Shown: positions 1 through 5,931 of the stretch, in pieces
Position numbering within the stretch: position 1 is the first letter of the stretch
Layout of the letters: every line of letters begins with the position of its first letter
DNA from: Gallionella sp.
Lineage (GTDB): Bacteria > Pseudomonadota > Gammaproteobacteria > Burkholderiales > Gallionellaceae
Length of the DNA stretch: 6,870 bases
Direction of reading: 5' to 3'
Assembly: GCA_004298605.1 (NCBI GenBank)
Contig: SCPW01000032.1
Span: 1-6,870 of the forward strand
Notes under the pieces: generated by a model
Told to the model about the DNA's origin: nothing
What the model saw: only the letters and a program-made list of their open reading frames with translations
The model's database searches: none
Program-made: the position numbers and the translations under genes

Positions 1-662
1 CCGAGCTTGAACGCCAGGCCGGAAACCACGAACACCAGGCCGAACACCAGCAGGTTTTTGTCCGCGGCGCCGGACTGGATCGCGTTCGCCACCGCACCCA
101 GTTCCAGCGAGCCGGTCGCGCCGTACAGCATGGACATGCCATACAGCAGCAGGCCGGAAGCCAGCGCGCCGAGGATGAAATATTTCATCGCCGCTTCGGT
201 GGCGATGGCGGAATCGCGTTGCAGGGCGACCATCGCGTACAGGCTGAGGGAGAGCAGTTCCAGGCCGAGATACAGGGTGAGGAAGTGGTTGGCGGAAATC
301 ATCACCATCATGCCGAGTGTGGCGAACAGAGCCAACGCCATGAACTCGCCGCTGAACAGGCCACGCACGGTGAGATATAGCCTCGAATACACCAGCATCA
401 TGGAAACCGCCAGGTAGGTCAGCAGCTTCAGCACATCGGACATCAGGTCGTCCACGTACATATTGTTGAAGGCATATACGACGCCGCTTCCATGCGTGCC
501 GACGGTAATCAGCGAACAGCCCAGCAATGTGAACTGCACCAGCATGTAGGTGACCAGCCTGCCGTTTTGCCTGATCGTCAAATCCGCAATCAGGATCACG
601 CACGTCATGACCAGCAGGAAAATTTCGGCGCCGGCGGGCATCAAATCAATCATCAAATCCAT
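1..662 (-). CDS. nuoN: NADH-quinone oxidoreductase subunit N (NuoN), 3' end beyond window
   Basis: NuoN is one of the three antiporter-like membrane subunits of complex I and is thought to carry one of the proton channels, next to NuoM. Only the first 220 codons are present; the E. coli protein is about 485 aa, so the C-terminal half is missing. The start is ATG at 662-660, preceded by GAGGTGA (671-665) at good spacing. The frame stays open to base 1 and gives a hydrophobic, multi-helix protein. Visible landmarks are LGLELLS with Glu135 (equivalent to E. coli Glu133), AAMKYF with Lys160 (E. coli Lys158), and GLAFKL with Lys219 (E. coli Lys217), where the window cuts the protein. It starts 20 nt after the nuoM stop, so the two are probably translated together. 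The identification is secure from motifs and operon position; the E. coli residue equivalences are recalled from the family, not aligned here. Confidence 0.96.
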   Translation of the reverse strand, partial: MDLMIDLMPAGAEIFLLVMTCVILIADLTIRQNGRLVTYMLVQFTLLGCSLITVGTHGSGVVYAFNNMYVDDLMSDVLKLLTYLAVSMMLVYSRLYLTVRGLFSGEFMALALFATLGMMVMISANHFLTLYLGLELLSLSLYAMVALQRDSAIATEAAMKYFILGALASGLLLYGMSMLYGATGSLELGAVANAIQSGAADKNLLVFGLVFVVSGLAFKL

Positions 663-682
663 ATTCACCTCAGGTCAACTGC

Positions 683-2173
683 TTACAACGGTAGCTTGGA
701 ACGCGCGACATGCACCAGCAGGTCATTCACCGACGCATGCATGATTTCGCTGAACGGCAAAGGGTACAGCCCCATGCCCAATACCGTGATCGCCAGGATC
801 GCGAAAATCACTTTCTCGCGCAGCGTCAGGTCGGTCAGTTCGGCGACGTGCGAATTGGCCACTGCGCCGAAAATTACGCGCTTGTACATCCACAACGTGT
901 AGGCCGCGCCGAAAATCAGCGTGGATGCCGCGGCGAAGGCATACCAGAAATTCACTTTTACGGCGCCGAGGATCACCATGAATTCACCGACAAAACCGCT
1001 GGTGCCGGGCAAGCCGCTGTTGGCCATCGCGAACAGCATGAAAAACGCGGCGAATACCGGCATGGTGTTGGCCACGCCGCCGTAATCGGCGATGTTGCGC
1101 GAGTGCATCCGGTCATACAGCACGCCGATGCACAGGAACAGCGCGCCGGACACGAAGCCGTGCGAAATCATTTGCAGCAGCGCGCCTTCCATGCCGTAGT
1201 TGTTGAATATGAAAAAACCCAGCGTGACAAACCCCATATGCGAGATGGAAGAATAGGCCACCAGTTTTTTCATGTCCGATTGCATCAGCGCCACCAGGCC
1301 GATATACACCACCGCGATCAGCGACAGCGCGATCATGGCGCCGGACAGCTTGTGGCTGGCGTCCGGCACGATGGGCATGGAGAAACGCAGGAAACCGTAA
1401 GCGCCGACTTTCAGCATGATCGCCGCCAGGATCACCGAACCGCCGGTAGGCGCCTCGACGTGCGCATCCGGCAACCAGGTATGCACCGGGAACATCGGCA
1501 CTTTCACCGCGAAGGCGAAGAAGAATGCGACAAAAATCAAGATCTGCGCGGTCATCGGCAGTGCAACCTGGTGGAAATCGAGTATTTCGAAGCTGCCGCC
1601 GGACTGGTTGTAGAGGTAGACCAGCGCCACCAGCATCAGCAGCGATCCGAGCAAGGTGTAAAGGAAAAACTTGACTGCCGCGTACACGCGGTTCTGCCCG
1701 CCCCACACGCCGATGATGAGGAACATCGGGATCAGCATGGCTTCCCAGAATACGTAAAACAGTACCGCATCGAGCGCGGCAAACACGCCGATCATGATGC
1801 CGGACATGATGAGGAAGGACGCCATATATTGCGCGACGCGCTTTTCGATCACCTTCCATCCGGCCAGCACCACGATAGGCGTAAAAAAAGCGGTGAGCAG
1901 GATGAACAGCACCGAGATGCCGTCCACGCCGAGGTAGTAGTGGATGTTGAAGCGCGTGATCCAGTCATGCAGTTCGACAAACTGCATTTCCGATGTGTCG
2001 CGCACAAAGCCGGTATATAGCGGGATCGTCACCAGAAAACCGATCACCGAGCCGACCAGCGCAATGAAGCGCGCCAGCGGGGCATTCCTGTCGTCGCCGG
2101 TGGCCAGCACCAGTATGCCGAAGATGATCGGCAACCAGATCGCAACGCTAATTACGGGTAATCCAAAAATCAT
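683..2173 (-). CDS. nuoM: NADH-quinone oxidoreductase subunit M (NuoM)
   Basis: NuoM is the middle antiporter-like subunit of the complex I membrane arm, with about 14 transmembrane helices and one proton channel. The product is 496 aa, close to the usual 490-510. The helix-5 glutamate is Glu144 in VFWEAMLIPM. The channel lysines are Lys224 (FAVKVPMFPVHTWLPDAH) and Lys255 (AIMLKVGAYGF), matching E. coli Lys234 and Lys265. The late-channel glutamate is Glu397 in GFVGEFMV (E. coli Glu407). The proton-path residues therefore look intact. The start is ATG 2173-2171 with AAAGGA at 2187-2182, 8 nt upstream. The stop is TAA at 685-683. A 93-nt gap containing a hairpin repeat separates it from nuoL upstream, and nuoN follows 20 nt downstream. 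Nothing about the gene itself is unusual. Confidence 0.98.
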   Translation of the reverse strand: MIFGLPVISVAIWLPIIFGILVLATGDDRNAPLARFIALVGSVIGFLVTIPLYTGFVRDTSEMQFVELHDWITRFNIHYYLGVDGISVLFILLTAFFTPIVVLAGWKVIEKRVAQYMASFLIMSGIMIGVFAALDAVLFYVFWEAMLIPMFLIIGVWGGQNRVYAAVKFFLYTLLGSLLMLVALVYLYNQSGGSFEILDFHQVALPMTAQILIFVAFFFAFAVKVPMFPVHTWLPDAHVEAPTGGSVILAAIMLKVGAYGFLRFSMPIVPDASHKLSGAMIALSLIAVVYIGLVALMQSDMKKLVAYSSISHMGFVTLGFFIFNNYGMEGALLQMISHGFVSGALFLCIGVLYDRMHSRNIADYGGVANTMPVFAAFFMLFAMANSGLPGTSGFVGEFMVILGAVKVNFWYAFAAASTLIFGAAYTLWMYKRVIFGAVANSHVAELTDLTLREKVIFAILAITVLGMGLYPLPFSEIMHASVNDLLVHVARSKLPL

Positions 2174-2194
2174 GCTTTTATTCCTTTAATTTCT

Positions 2195-2266
2195 GGGAAG
2201 CGGGGAGCAGGAAGTAGATAGTGGAAAACACTCCACTCACTACTCTCCACTCCCTGCTCCCCGCTT
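2195..2266 (-). repeat. Heptamer-built inverted repeat in the nuoL-nuoM gap
   Basis: This non-coding element starts directly after the nuoL TAA and ends 7 nt before the nuoM ribosome binding site. Its outer stem is a perfect 14-bp inverted repeat (2198-2211 with 2253-2266, AAGCGGGGAGCAGG). An inner stem (2213-2225 with 2232-2244) pairs at 10 of 13 positions. Both arms are made of 7-nt units: on the plus strand GGGAAGC, GGGGAGC, AGGAAGT, AGATAGT and GGAAAAC; on the minus strand GGGGAGC, AGGGAGT, GGAGAGT, AGTGAGT and GGAGTGT. The minus-strand arm carries about one extra heptamer (bulge near 2245-2252), as expected from slippage. In mRNA it would form a long hairpin. No U-run follows on the transcribed strand, so it is not a typical terminator. 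TTTAA occurs on both sides (2185-2189, 2266-2270), a weak candidate target duplication. Confidence 0.85.
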
Positions 2267-4303
2267 TTAAAACCAGTTACGCACGGTCAACAACACGAAC
2301 ACGCCGATAATCATGGAAAACGCGTAGTGGTAGATGTAGCCGGACTGGACGCGCCGGACAACGCCGGAGAGCATCCCGACCAGTTTTGCCGAGCCGTTCA
2401 CCATCAGGCCATCAATCAGCTTCACGTCGCCAAATTTCCACAGGAACCGGCTCGCACCGCGTGCGCCGCCGGCAAAGAACCAGTCGTTGAAACGGTCGAA
2501 GTAATATTTGTTGTCCAACAGCGTGTAGATGCCCTGGAAACGTTTTTGAATGGCAGCGGGAATATCGGGGCGCTTCAGGTAGAAATATGCCGCGCTCGCC
2601 ACGCCGGCAATTGCCAGCCACAGCGGCAAGGTCGTCAGCGCGTGCAGGGTCATGGCGAATGCACCATGAAATTCATGCCGCATTTCATGCAGCGCGGGGT
2701 GTCGCTCGGAGATAAAAATCGCGTCGCCAAAATAACCGCCATACAGCATCGGCTCGATGGCGATGAAACCTATCAGTACCGAAGGGATAGCCAGCAGGAT
2801 CAGCGGCAGCGTGACCACCCAGGGTGTTTCGTGCGGCTTGCCGCTGCCGTGATGCCCATGCTCATCATGCTCCCCGTGCCCGTCATCGTGCGCATCCGCA
2901 TGATGGTCGCCATGATCGTCATGGTGCGTATCGGCAAAACGTTCCTTGCCGTGGAACACCAGGAAATACATGCGGAACGAATAGAACGCGGTGACAAACA
3001 CCCCTGCCACCACGGCAAAGTAAGCGAAGCCGGAACCGGGCAGATCAGACAGCGCAACCGCCTCGATGATGCTGTCCTTGGAGTAGAAGCCGGAGAAGAA
3101 CGGGGTGCCGATCAATGCCAGCGAGCCGATCAGCGAAGTGATCCACGTTATCGGCATGTATTTTTTCAGTCCGCCCATAAAACGGATGTCCTGATTGTGG
3201 TGCATCGCGATAATCACGCTACCGGCGGCCAGGAACAGCAATGCCTTGAAGAAGGCGTGGGTCATCAGGTGGAAAATTGCCACCGAGTAGGCGGAAGCGC
3301 CCAGCGCGACAGTCATGTAGCCCAGTTGCGACAGCGTGGAATACGCGACCACGCGCTTGATGTCGTTCTGGATGATGCCGAGGAAGCCCATGAACAGCGC
3401 GGTAATCGCGCCGATCACCATGACGAAGGACAGGGCGGCGTCGGACAATTCATACAACGGCGACATGCGCGACACCATGAAAATACCGGCGGTCACCATC
3501 GTCGCGGCGTGGATCAACGCGGAAATCGGGGTCGGGCCTTCCATTGAATCGGGCAGCCAGACATGCAGCGGAAACTGCGCCGACTTGCCCATCGCGCCGA
3601 TGAACAACAGGATGCATATCGCGCTTAACAAATTAACTGACATGCCGGGAATCGGGGCCATGTCGCCGGCGTGGCTGGCGGCATTGGCGAACACTGCGGC
3701 ATAGTCCAGCGTGCCGAACACCATCAATACCAGACCGATGCCGAGCAGGAAGCCGAAGTCGCCGACACGGTTCACCAGGAAGGCTTTGAGGTTGGCATAA
3801 ATCGCCGTTTCTTTTTTATACCAGAAACCGATCAGCAGGTATGAAACCAACCCCACCGCTTCCCAACCGAAGAACAACTGCATGAAGTTGTTGGCCATCA
3901 CCAGCATCAGCATGGAGAAAGTGAACAGCGAGATGTAGCTGAAAAAGCGCTGGTAGCCGGGGTCTTCCTGCATGTAACCGATCGTGTAAATATGCACCAT
4001 CAACGACACGAAGGTCACCACCAGCATCATGGTGACAGTGAGCTTGTCGATCAGGAAGCCCACCTGGAAGCTGGTATCGCCGGAAGTCAGCCATGTGTAC
4101 ACCGGGGCATTGAAAACCGGCGCACCCGCCATGACATCCCTGAAAATCGCCAGCGAGGCAAAGAAGGAAACCGCCACCAGCGCGATGGTGATGCGATGCG
4201 ACCAGGCGCGCCCCAAGCATTTGCCGAACAGACCGGCGGCAACCGCCCCAACCAGCGGAGCCAGGGGAACCAGCAGATAAAGATTTTGCATACTCATGCC
4301 CAT
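2267..4303 (-). CDS. nuoL: NADH-quinone oxidoreductase subunit L (NuoL)
   Basis: NuoL is the distal antiporter-like subunit of complex I. It carries a proton channel and a long lateral helix that runs along NuoM and NuoN. The product is 678 aa, longer than E. coli's 613. Key residues are visible: Glu148 (FGWEAVGL), Lys240 (MGKSAQFPLHVWLPD), His345 and His349 with Lys353 (FHLMTHAFFKALLF), and Lys409 (GFYSKDSI). They correspond to E. coli Glu144, Lys229, Lys342 and Lys399 for the Glu and Lys positions. Residues of about 575-655 fit the amphipathic lateral helix, followed by a last membrane helix ending in RNWF. Part of the extra length is a His/Asp/Gly-rich loop at residues 460-491. The listed ATG (4303) overlaps the nuoK stop as TAATG. 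ATG 4297, giving MSMQNLYLL, sits 8 nt after AAAGGG and is at least as likely the real start. ATG 4291 is a third option. Confidence 0.97.
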   Translation of the reverse strand: MGMSMQNLYLLVPLAPLVGAVAAGLFGKCLGRAWSHRITIALVAVSFFASLAIFRDVMAGAPVFNAPVYTWLTSGDTSFQVGFLIDKLTVTMMLVVTFVSLMVHIYTIGYMQEDPGYQRFFSYISLFTFSMLMLVMANNFMQLFFGWEAVGLVSYLLIGFWYKKETAIYANLKAFLVNRVGDFGFLLGIGLVLMVFGTLDYAAVFANAASHAGDMAPIPGMSVNLLSAICILLFIGAMGKSAQFPLHVWLPDSMEGPTPISALIHAATMVTAGIFMVSRMSPLYELSDAALSFVMVIGAITALFMGFLGIIQNDIKRVVAYSTLSQLGYMTVALGASAYSVAIFHLMTHAFFKALLFLAAGSVIIAMHHNQDIRFMGGLKKYMPITWITSLIGSLALIGTPFFSGFYSKDSIIEAVALSDLPGSGFAYFAVVAGVFVTAFYSFRMYFLVFHGKERFADTHHDDHGDHHADAHDDGHGEHDEHGHHGSGKPHETPWVVTLPLILLAIPSVLIGFIAIEPMLYGGYFGDAIFISERHPALHEMRHEFHGAFAMTLHALTTLPLWLAIAGVASAAYFYLKRPDIPAAIQKRFQGIYTLLDNKYYFDRFNDWFFAGGARGASRFLWKFGDVKLIDGLMVNGSAKLVGMLSGVVRRVQSGYIYHYAFSMIIGVFVLLTVRNWF

Positions 4304-4608
4304 TACCCTTTCAGGCTGTCGAGATCGTCAACGTTGATGGTGCTCAGATTGCGGAACAGCACCACCAGTATCGCCAGGCCGATAGCGGCTTCGGCTGCGG
4401 CCACTGTCAGGATAAAAAACACAAATATCTGTCCGGCGGTATCTCCCAGATAATGCGAAAACGCCACAAAATTGGTATTCACCGCCAGCAGCATCATTTC
4501 GATCGCCATCAACAGCACGATCAGATTCTTGCGGTTCAGAAAGATACCGACCACGCTGATGGCAAACAGCACGGCGCTCAGTACCAGATAATGCGACAGT
4601 GTTAGCAC
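4303..4608 (-). CDS. nuoK: NADH-quinone oxidoreductase subunit K (NuoK)
   Basis: NuoK is a small three-helix membrane subunit of complex I, related to MrpC, and lies between NuoJ/NuoH and NuoN in the proton path. The product is 101 aa, the normal length. Its two essential membrane glutamates are present: Glu37 in [13 protein letters not shown] and Glu73 in [13 protein letters not shown] (Glu36 and Glu72 in E. coli). The start codon is GTG (4608-4606), giving [10 protein letters not shown], which matches the usual NuoK N terminus; no in-frame ATG lies at that position. A purine-rich site (AAGGGAG, within 4624-4618) lies 9 nt upstream. The stop TAA (4305-4303) shares its last A with the nuoL start, so the pair is probably translationally coupled. 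The 89-nt gap upstream, to nuoJ, contains a hairpin repeat. Confidence 0.97.
   Translation of the reverse strand: MLTLSHYLVLSAVLFAISVVGIFLNRKNLIVLLMAIEMMLLAVNTNFVAFSHYLGDTAGQIFVFFILTVAAAEAAIGLAILVVLFRNLSTINVDDLDSLKG
4306..4311 (-). promoter_or_regulatory. Ribosome binding site of nuoL
   Basis: AAAGGG on the minus strand lies inside the end of nuoK. It is only 2 nt from the first nuoL ATG (4303) but 8 nt from the in-frame ATG at 4297, so spacing favours the shorter protein by two residues. Coupling through the TAATG overlap could still permit the first ATG. Confidence 0.6.
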
Positions 4609-4617
4609 TCTATCTCG

Positions 4618-4624
4618 CTCCCTT
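4618..4624 (-). promoter_or_regulatory. Ribosome binding site supporting the GTG start of nuoK
   Basis: AAGGGAG on the minus strand lies 9 nt before GTG 4608-4606. It stands clear of the heptamer hairpin that ends at 4634, so the hairpin would not cover it directly. It supports the non-ATG start of nuoK. Confidence 0.55.
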
Positions 4625-4633
4625 GATTAAGTT

Positions 4634-4706
4634 GGGGAGTGGAAAGTAGGAAGTGGTCAGTGGAAAAAACCACCCCCTACTCCCTGCTTCCCACTTTCTA
4701 CTCCCT
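4634..4706 (-). repeat. Heptamer-built inverted repeat in the nuoJ-nuoK gap
   Basis: This is an imperfect long hairpin with a strict 7-nt rhythm. The plus-strand arm reads GGGGAGT, GGAAAGT, AGGAAGT, GGTCAGT, GGAAAAA (4634-4668). The other arm, read on the minus strand, is AGGGAGT, AGAAAGT, GGGAAGC, AGGGAGT, AGGGGGT (4706-4672). The outer two heptamers pair almost fully if G-U pairs are allowed, and the inner ones pair less well. The element overlaps the last codons of nuoJ: the first minus-strand heptamer and the next contain the Arg-Glu-stop codons, including TAG 4700-4698. It resembles the nuoL-nuoM element in unit sequence, in its central T-run followed by CCACT on the minus strand, and in orientation. 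No transposase is nearby. The function is unknown. Confidence 0.82.
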
Positions 4707-5306
4707 AGATTCTTTGCTTTCGCTCTGCATGGCCACCACGCGCAAGCGATCCGATTTTTTGACCGCAATCTGCTCCGAAATTACCTGCGACTTGGCGTCT
4801 TTACGACGGCGCAGGGTCAAGGCTATCGCGGCCACCATCGCCACCAGCAGCAATACCGCCGCGATCTCGAACGGATAAACATAGTCGGTATAAATCAGCC
4901 TGCCCAACTCCTTGGTATTGCTGTAATCGGCGGCGTGTTTGATGGCCGTTTTGCCGGCGGATGTCCCCGATGAACCCAACACCCAGATCATCTCGAACGC
5001 CATCAGTCCGGCCAATGCGGCGCCAAACGGCAACCAGCGCCAGAAGCCTTCGCGCAGCCGCACCAGATTGATGTCCAGCATCATCACCACGAACAGGAAC
5101 AACACCATCACCGCGCCGACATACACCAGCACCAGCGTAATGGCGAGGAATTCCGCTTCCAGCAATATCCAGATACCGGCGGAACTGATAAATGCCAGCA
5201 CCAAAAACAGCACCGCATGCACCGGATTGCGCGCGGTAATCACGCGCAATGCCGCGAAGATGGTCAGTGCGGCGAGCATATAAAATACGACGGTTTCAAA
5301 ATTCAT
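4698..5306 (-). CDS. nuoJ: NADH-quinone oxidoreductase subunit J (NuoJ)
   Basis: NuoJ is a five-helix membrane subunit of complex I (mitochondrial ND6 equivalent). Its third helix takes part in coupling between the quinone site and the proton pumps. The product is 202 aa from the chosen start. The helix-3 signature LVYVGAVMVLFLFVVMMLD (residues 60-78) is present and includes the conserved Tyr62 and Gly64 region. Two in-frame ATGs are possible, 5312 (MLMNFET) and 5306 (MNFET). I chose 5306 because GAGAGGA (5320-5314) is 7 nt upstream of it but only 1 nt from the other, and because family members usually begin M-x-FET. The C-terminal tail after about residue 165 is polar and charged. Its last residues and TAG stop lie inside a heptamer repeat, so the exact C terminus may have been set by that element. 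A 96-nt gap with a REP pair separates it from nuoI. Confidence 0.96.
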   Translation of the reverse strand: MNFETVVFYMLAALTIFAALRVITARNPVHAVLFLVLAFISSAGIWILLEAEFLAITLVLVYVGAVMVLFLFVVMMLDINLVRLREGFWRWLPFGAALAGLMAFEMIWVLGSSGTSAGKTAIKHAADYSNTKELGRLIYTDYVYPFEIAAVLLLVAMVAAIALTLRRRKDAKSQVISEQIAVKKSDRLRVVAMQSESKESRE

Positions 5307-5313
5307 TAACATA

Positions 5314-5320
5314 TCCTCTC
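5314..5320 (-). promoter_or_regulatory. Ribosome binding site of nuoJ
   Basis: GAGAGGA on the minus strand is 7 nt before ATG 5306-5304 and 1 nt before ATG 5312-5310. The spacing decides for the downstream ATG. The site lies 6 nt beyond the edge of the inverted REP pair and remains unpaired in the simplest fold. Confidence 0.65.
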
Positions 5321-5326
5321 AAAGAT

Positions 5327-5398
5327 GTAGGGTGGGCACATTGTTTGTGCCCACGTGCGGGTCTGTCCGCGTGGGCACAAACAACGTGCCCACCCTAC
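5327..5398. repeat. Pair of inverted GTAG-headed REP-like hairpins (BIME-like) between nuoI and nuoJ
   Basis: Two 29-bp arms (5327-5355 and 5370-5398) are inverted copies matching at 28 of 29 positions. Each arm begins with GTAG, at 5327-5330 on plus and 5398-5395 on minus. Each then has G, the stem GTGGGCAC, a 7-nt loop (ATTGTTT or GTTGTTT) and the second stem strand GTGCCCAC. So each arm can fold into its own 8-bp hairpin, and the whole can fold into one long cruciform stem. The 14-nt middle (5356-5369) can add GCGG/CCGC pairs. A GTAG tetranucleotide followed by a hairpin, in inverted pairs, is the known architecture of REP/BIME sequences mobilised by RAYT (TnpA-REP) proteins. No RAYT gene is in the window. 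No T-run follows on the transcribed strand. Confidence 0.88.
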
Positions 5399-5402
5399 CG
5401 CT

Positions 5403-5891
5403 CTACCTATATTTCGCATCCGCCGCTCTATCCTTGGCGATTTGCGCTTCATGTTTTTCACCGTTCGCCAGCAACATCGTTTTGGTGTAATACAAGTCGC
5501 CGCGCTTCTCGCCGTGGTATTCGAGCACGCGGGTTTCGACAATCGCATCCACCGGGCAGGATTCCTCGCAGAAACCGCAGAAGATGCACTTGGTCAGGTC
5601 GATGTCATATTGCGTGGTGCGGCGTGTGCCGTCTTCGCGCTCGGCCACTTCGATCTTGATCGCCAATGCCGGGCAGACCGCTTCGCACAGTTTGCAGCCG
5701 ATGCAACGCTCTTCGCCGTTGGCGTAGCGGCGCTGCGCGTGCAGCCCGCGGAAACGGAAGCTTTGCGGGGTTTTTTCCTCGGGGAACTGCACGGTGATCT
5801 TGCGCGCGAAGAAATACCGCCCGGTCAGCGCCATGCCTTTGACCAGCTCGTAGAGCAGGAAGGTCTTAAAGAAATTTTTGATCATTTGCAT
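5403..5891 (-). CDS. nuoI: NADH-quinone oxidoreductase subunit I (NuoI), 2x[4Fe-4S] ferredoxin-type
   Basis: NuoI is a peripheral-arm subunit of complex I. It carries clusters N6a and N6b, which pass electrons from NuoG towards NuoB and quinone. The product is 162 aa, the length of alpha/beta-proteobacterial and mitochondrial (TYKY) forms; E. coli's is 180 aa. The N-terminal part (about 1-30) is hydrophobic and amphipathic and docks on the membrane arm. Two ferredoxin motifs follow: Cys63, Cys66, Cys69, Cys73 ([12 protein letters not shown]) and Cys102, Cys105, Cys108, Cys112 ([12 protein letters not shown]). All eight ligands are present. ATG 5891-5889 has AAGGA (5903-5899) 7 nt upstream, which favours it over the in-frame ATG two codons later. 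The stop is TAG 5405-5403. It is 36 nt from nuoH upstream and 96 nt from nuoJ downstream. Confidence 0.98.
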   Translation of the reverse strand: MQMIKNFFKTFLLYELVKGMALTGRYFFARKITVQFPEEKTPQSFRFRGLHAQRRYANGEERCIGCKLCEAVCPALAIKIEVAEREDGTRRTTQYDIDLTKCIFCGFCEESCPVDAIVETRVLEYHGEKRGDLYYTKTMLLANGEKHEAQIAKDRAADAKYR

Positions 5892-5907
5892 TTTTATATC
5901 CTTGCAC

Positions 5908-5931
5908 GGGTGCGATCGGGCGCGCCCCTAC
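5908..5931 (-). repeat. Possible single GTAG-headed REP-like hairpin at the end of nuoH
   Basis: On the minus strand, GTAG (5931-5928) is followed by GGGCGCG (5927-5921), a 6-nt loop, and CGCACCC (5914-5908). This gives a 7-bp stem with one mismatch. The same DNA also contains the perfect 10-bp palindrome GGGCGCGCCC (5918-5927). The TAG of the GTAG is the nuoH stop codon. The layout resembles the clear REP pair in the next gap, but the stem sequence differs and the element is short, so chance GC-rich sequence is a real alternative. Confidence 0.4.

Noticed and set aside
1113..1859. Minus-strand open frame of 248 codons in another frame of nuoM
   Set aside because: It is an Arg/Gly/Ala-rich out-of-frame reading of nuoM. 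The nuoM frame carries all the family motifs, and there is no sign of a frameshift.
710..2020. Long plus-strand open frame opposite nuoM (436 codons)
   Set aside because: It is antisense to a well-supported nuoM, rich in His, Arg, Gln and Asp with no recognisable domain, and its openness follows from the codon bias of nuoM. It is a shadow frame.
2190..2266. Heptamer hairpin as an intrinsic terminator of the operon after nuoL
   Set aside because: No U-tract follows the stem on the transcribed strand, and nuoM and nuoN continue the same operon directly with their own ribosome sites. Partial attenuation cannot be excluded.
2831..2926. His-rich stretch in nuoL as a frameshift or low-quality insertion
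   Set aside because: The frame is continuous, the flanking membrane helices are normal, and similar loops are recalled in related NuoL proteins. It is a real protein feature.
2327..3547. Long plus-strand open frame opposite nuoL (406 codons)
   Set aside because: It has the same shadow signature: biased His/Arg/Gln composition, no family motifs, and it lies fully inside nuoL.
4625..4711. GATT on both sides of the nuoJ-nuoK hairpin as a target-site duplication
   Set aside because: It is only 4 bp, and the downstream copy lies within nuoJ coding sequence. Such a match is likely by chance.
5249..5659. Plus-strand open frame crossing the REP pair and the nuoI end
   Set aside because: The translation is Arg/Pro/Cys-rich, spans the palindromic repeat and is antisense to nuoI and nuoJ. 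There is no ribosome site or motif to support it.
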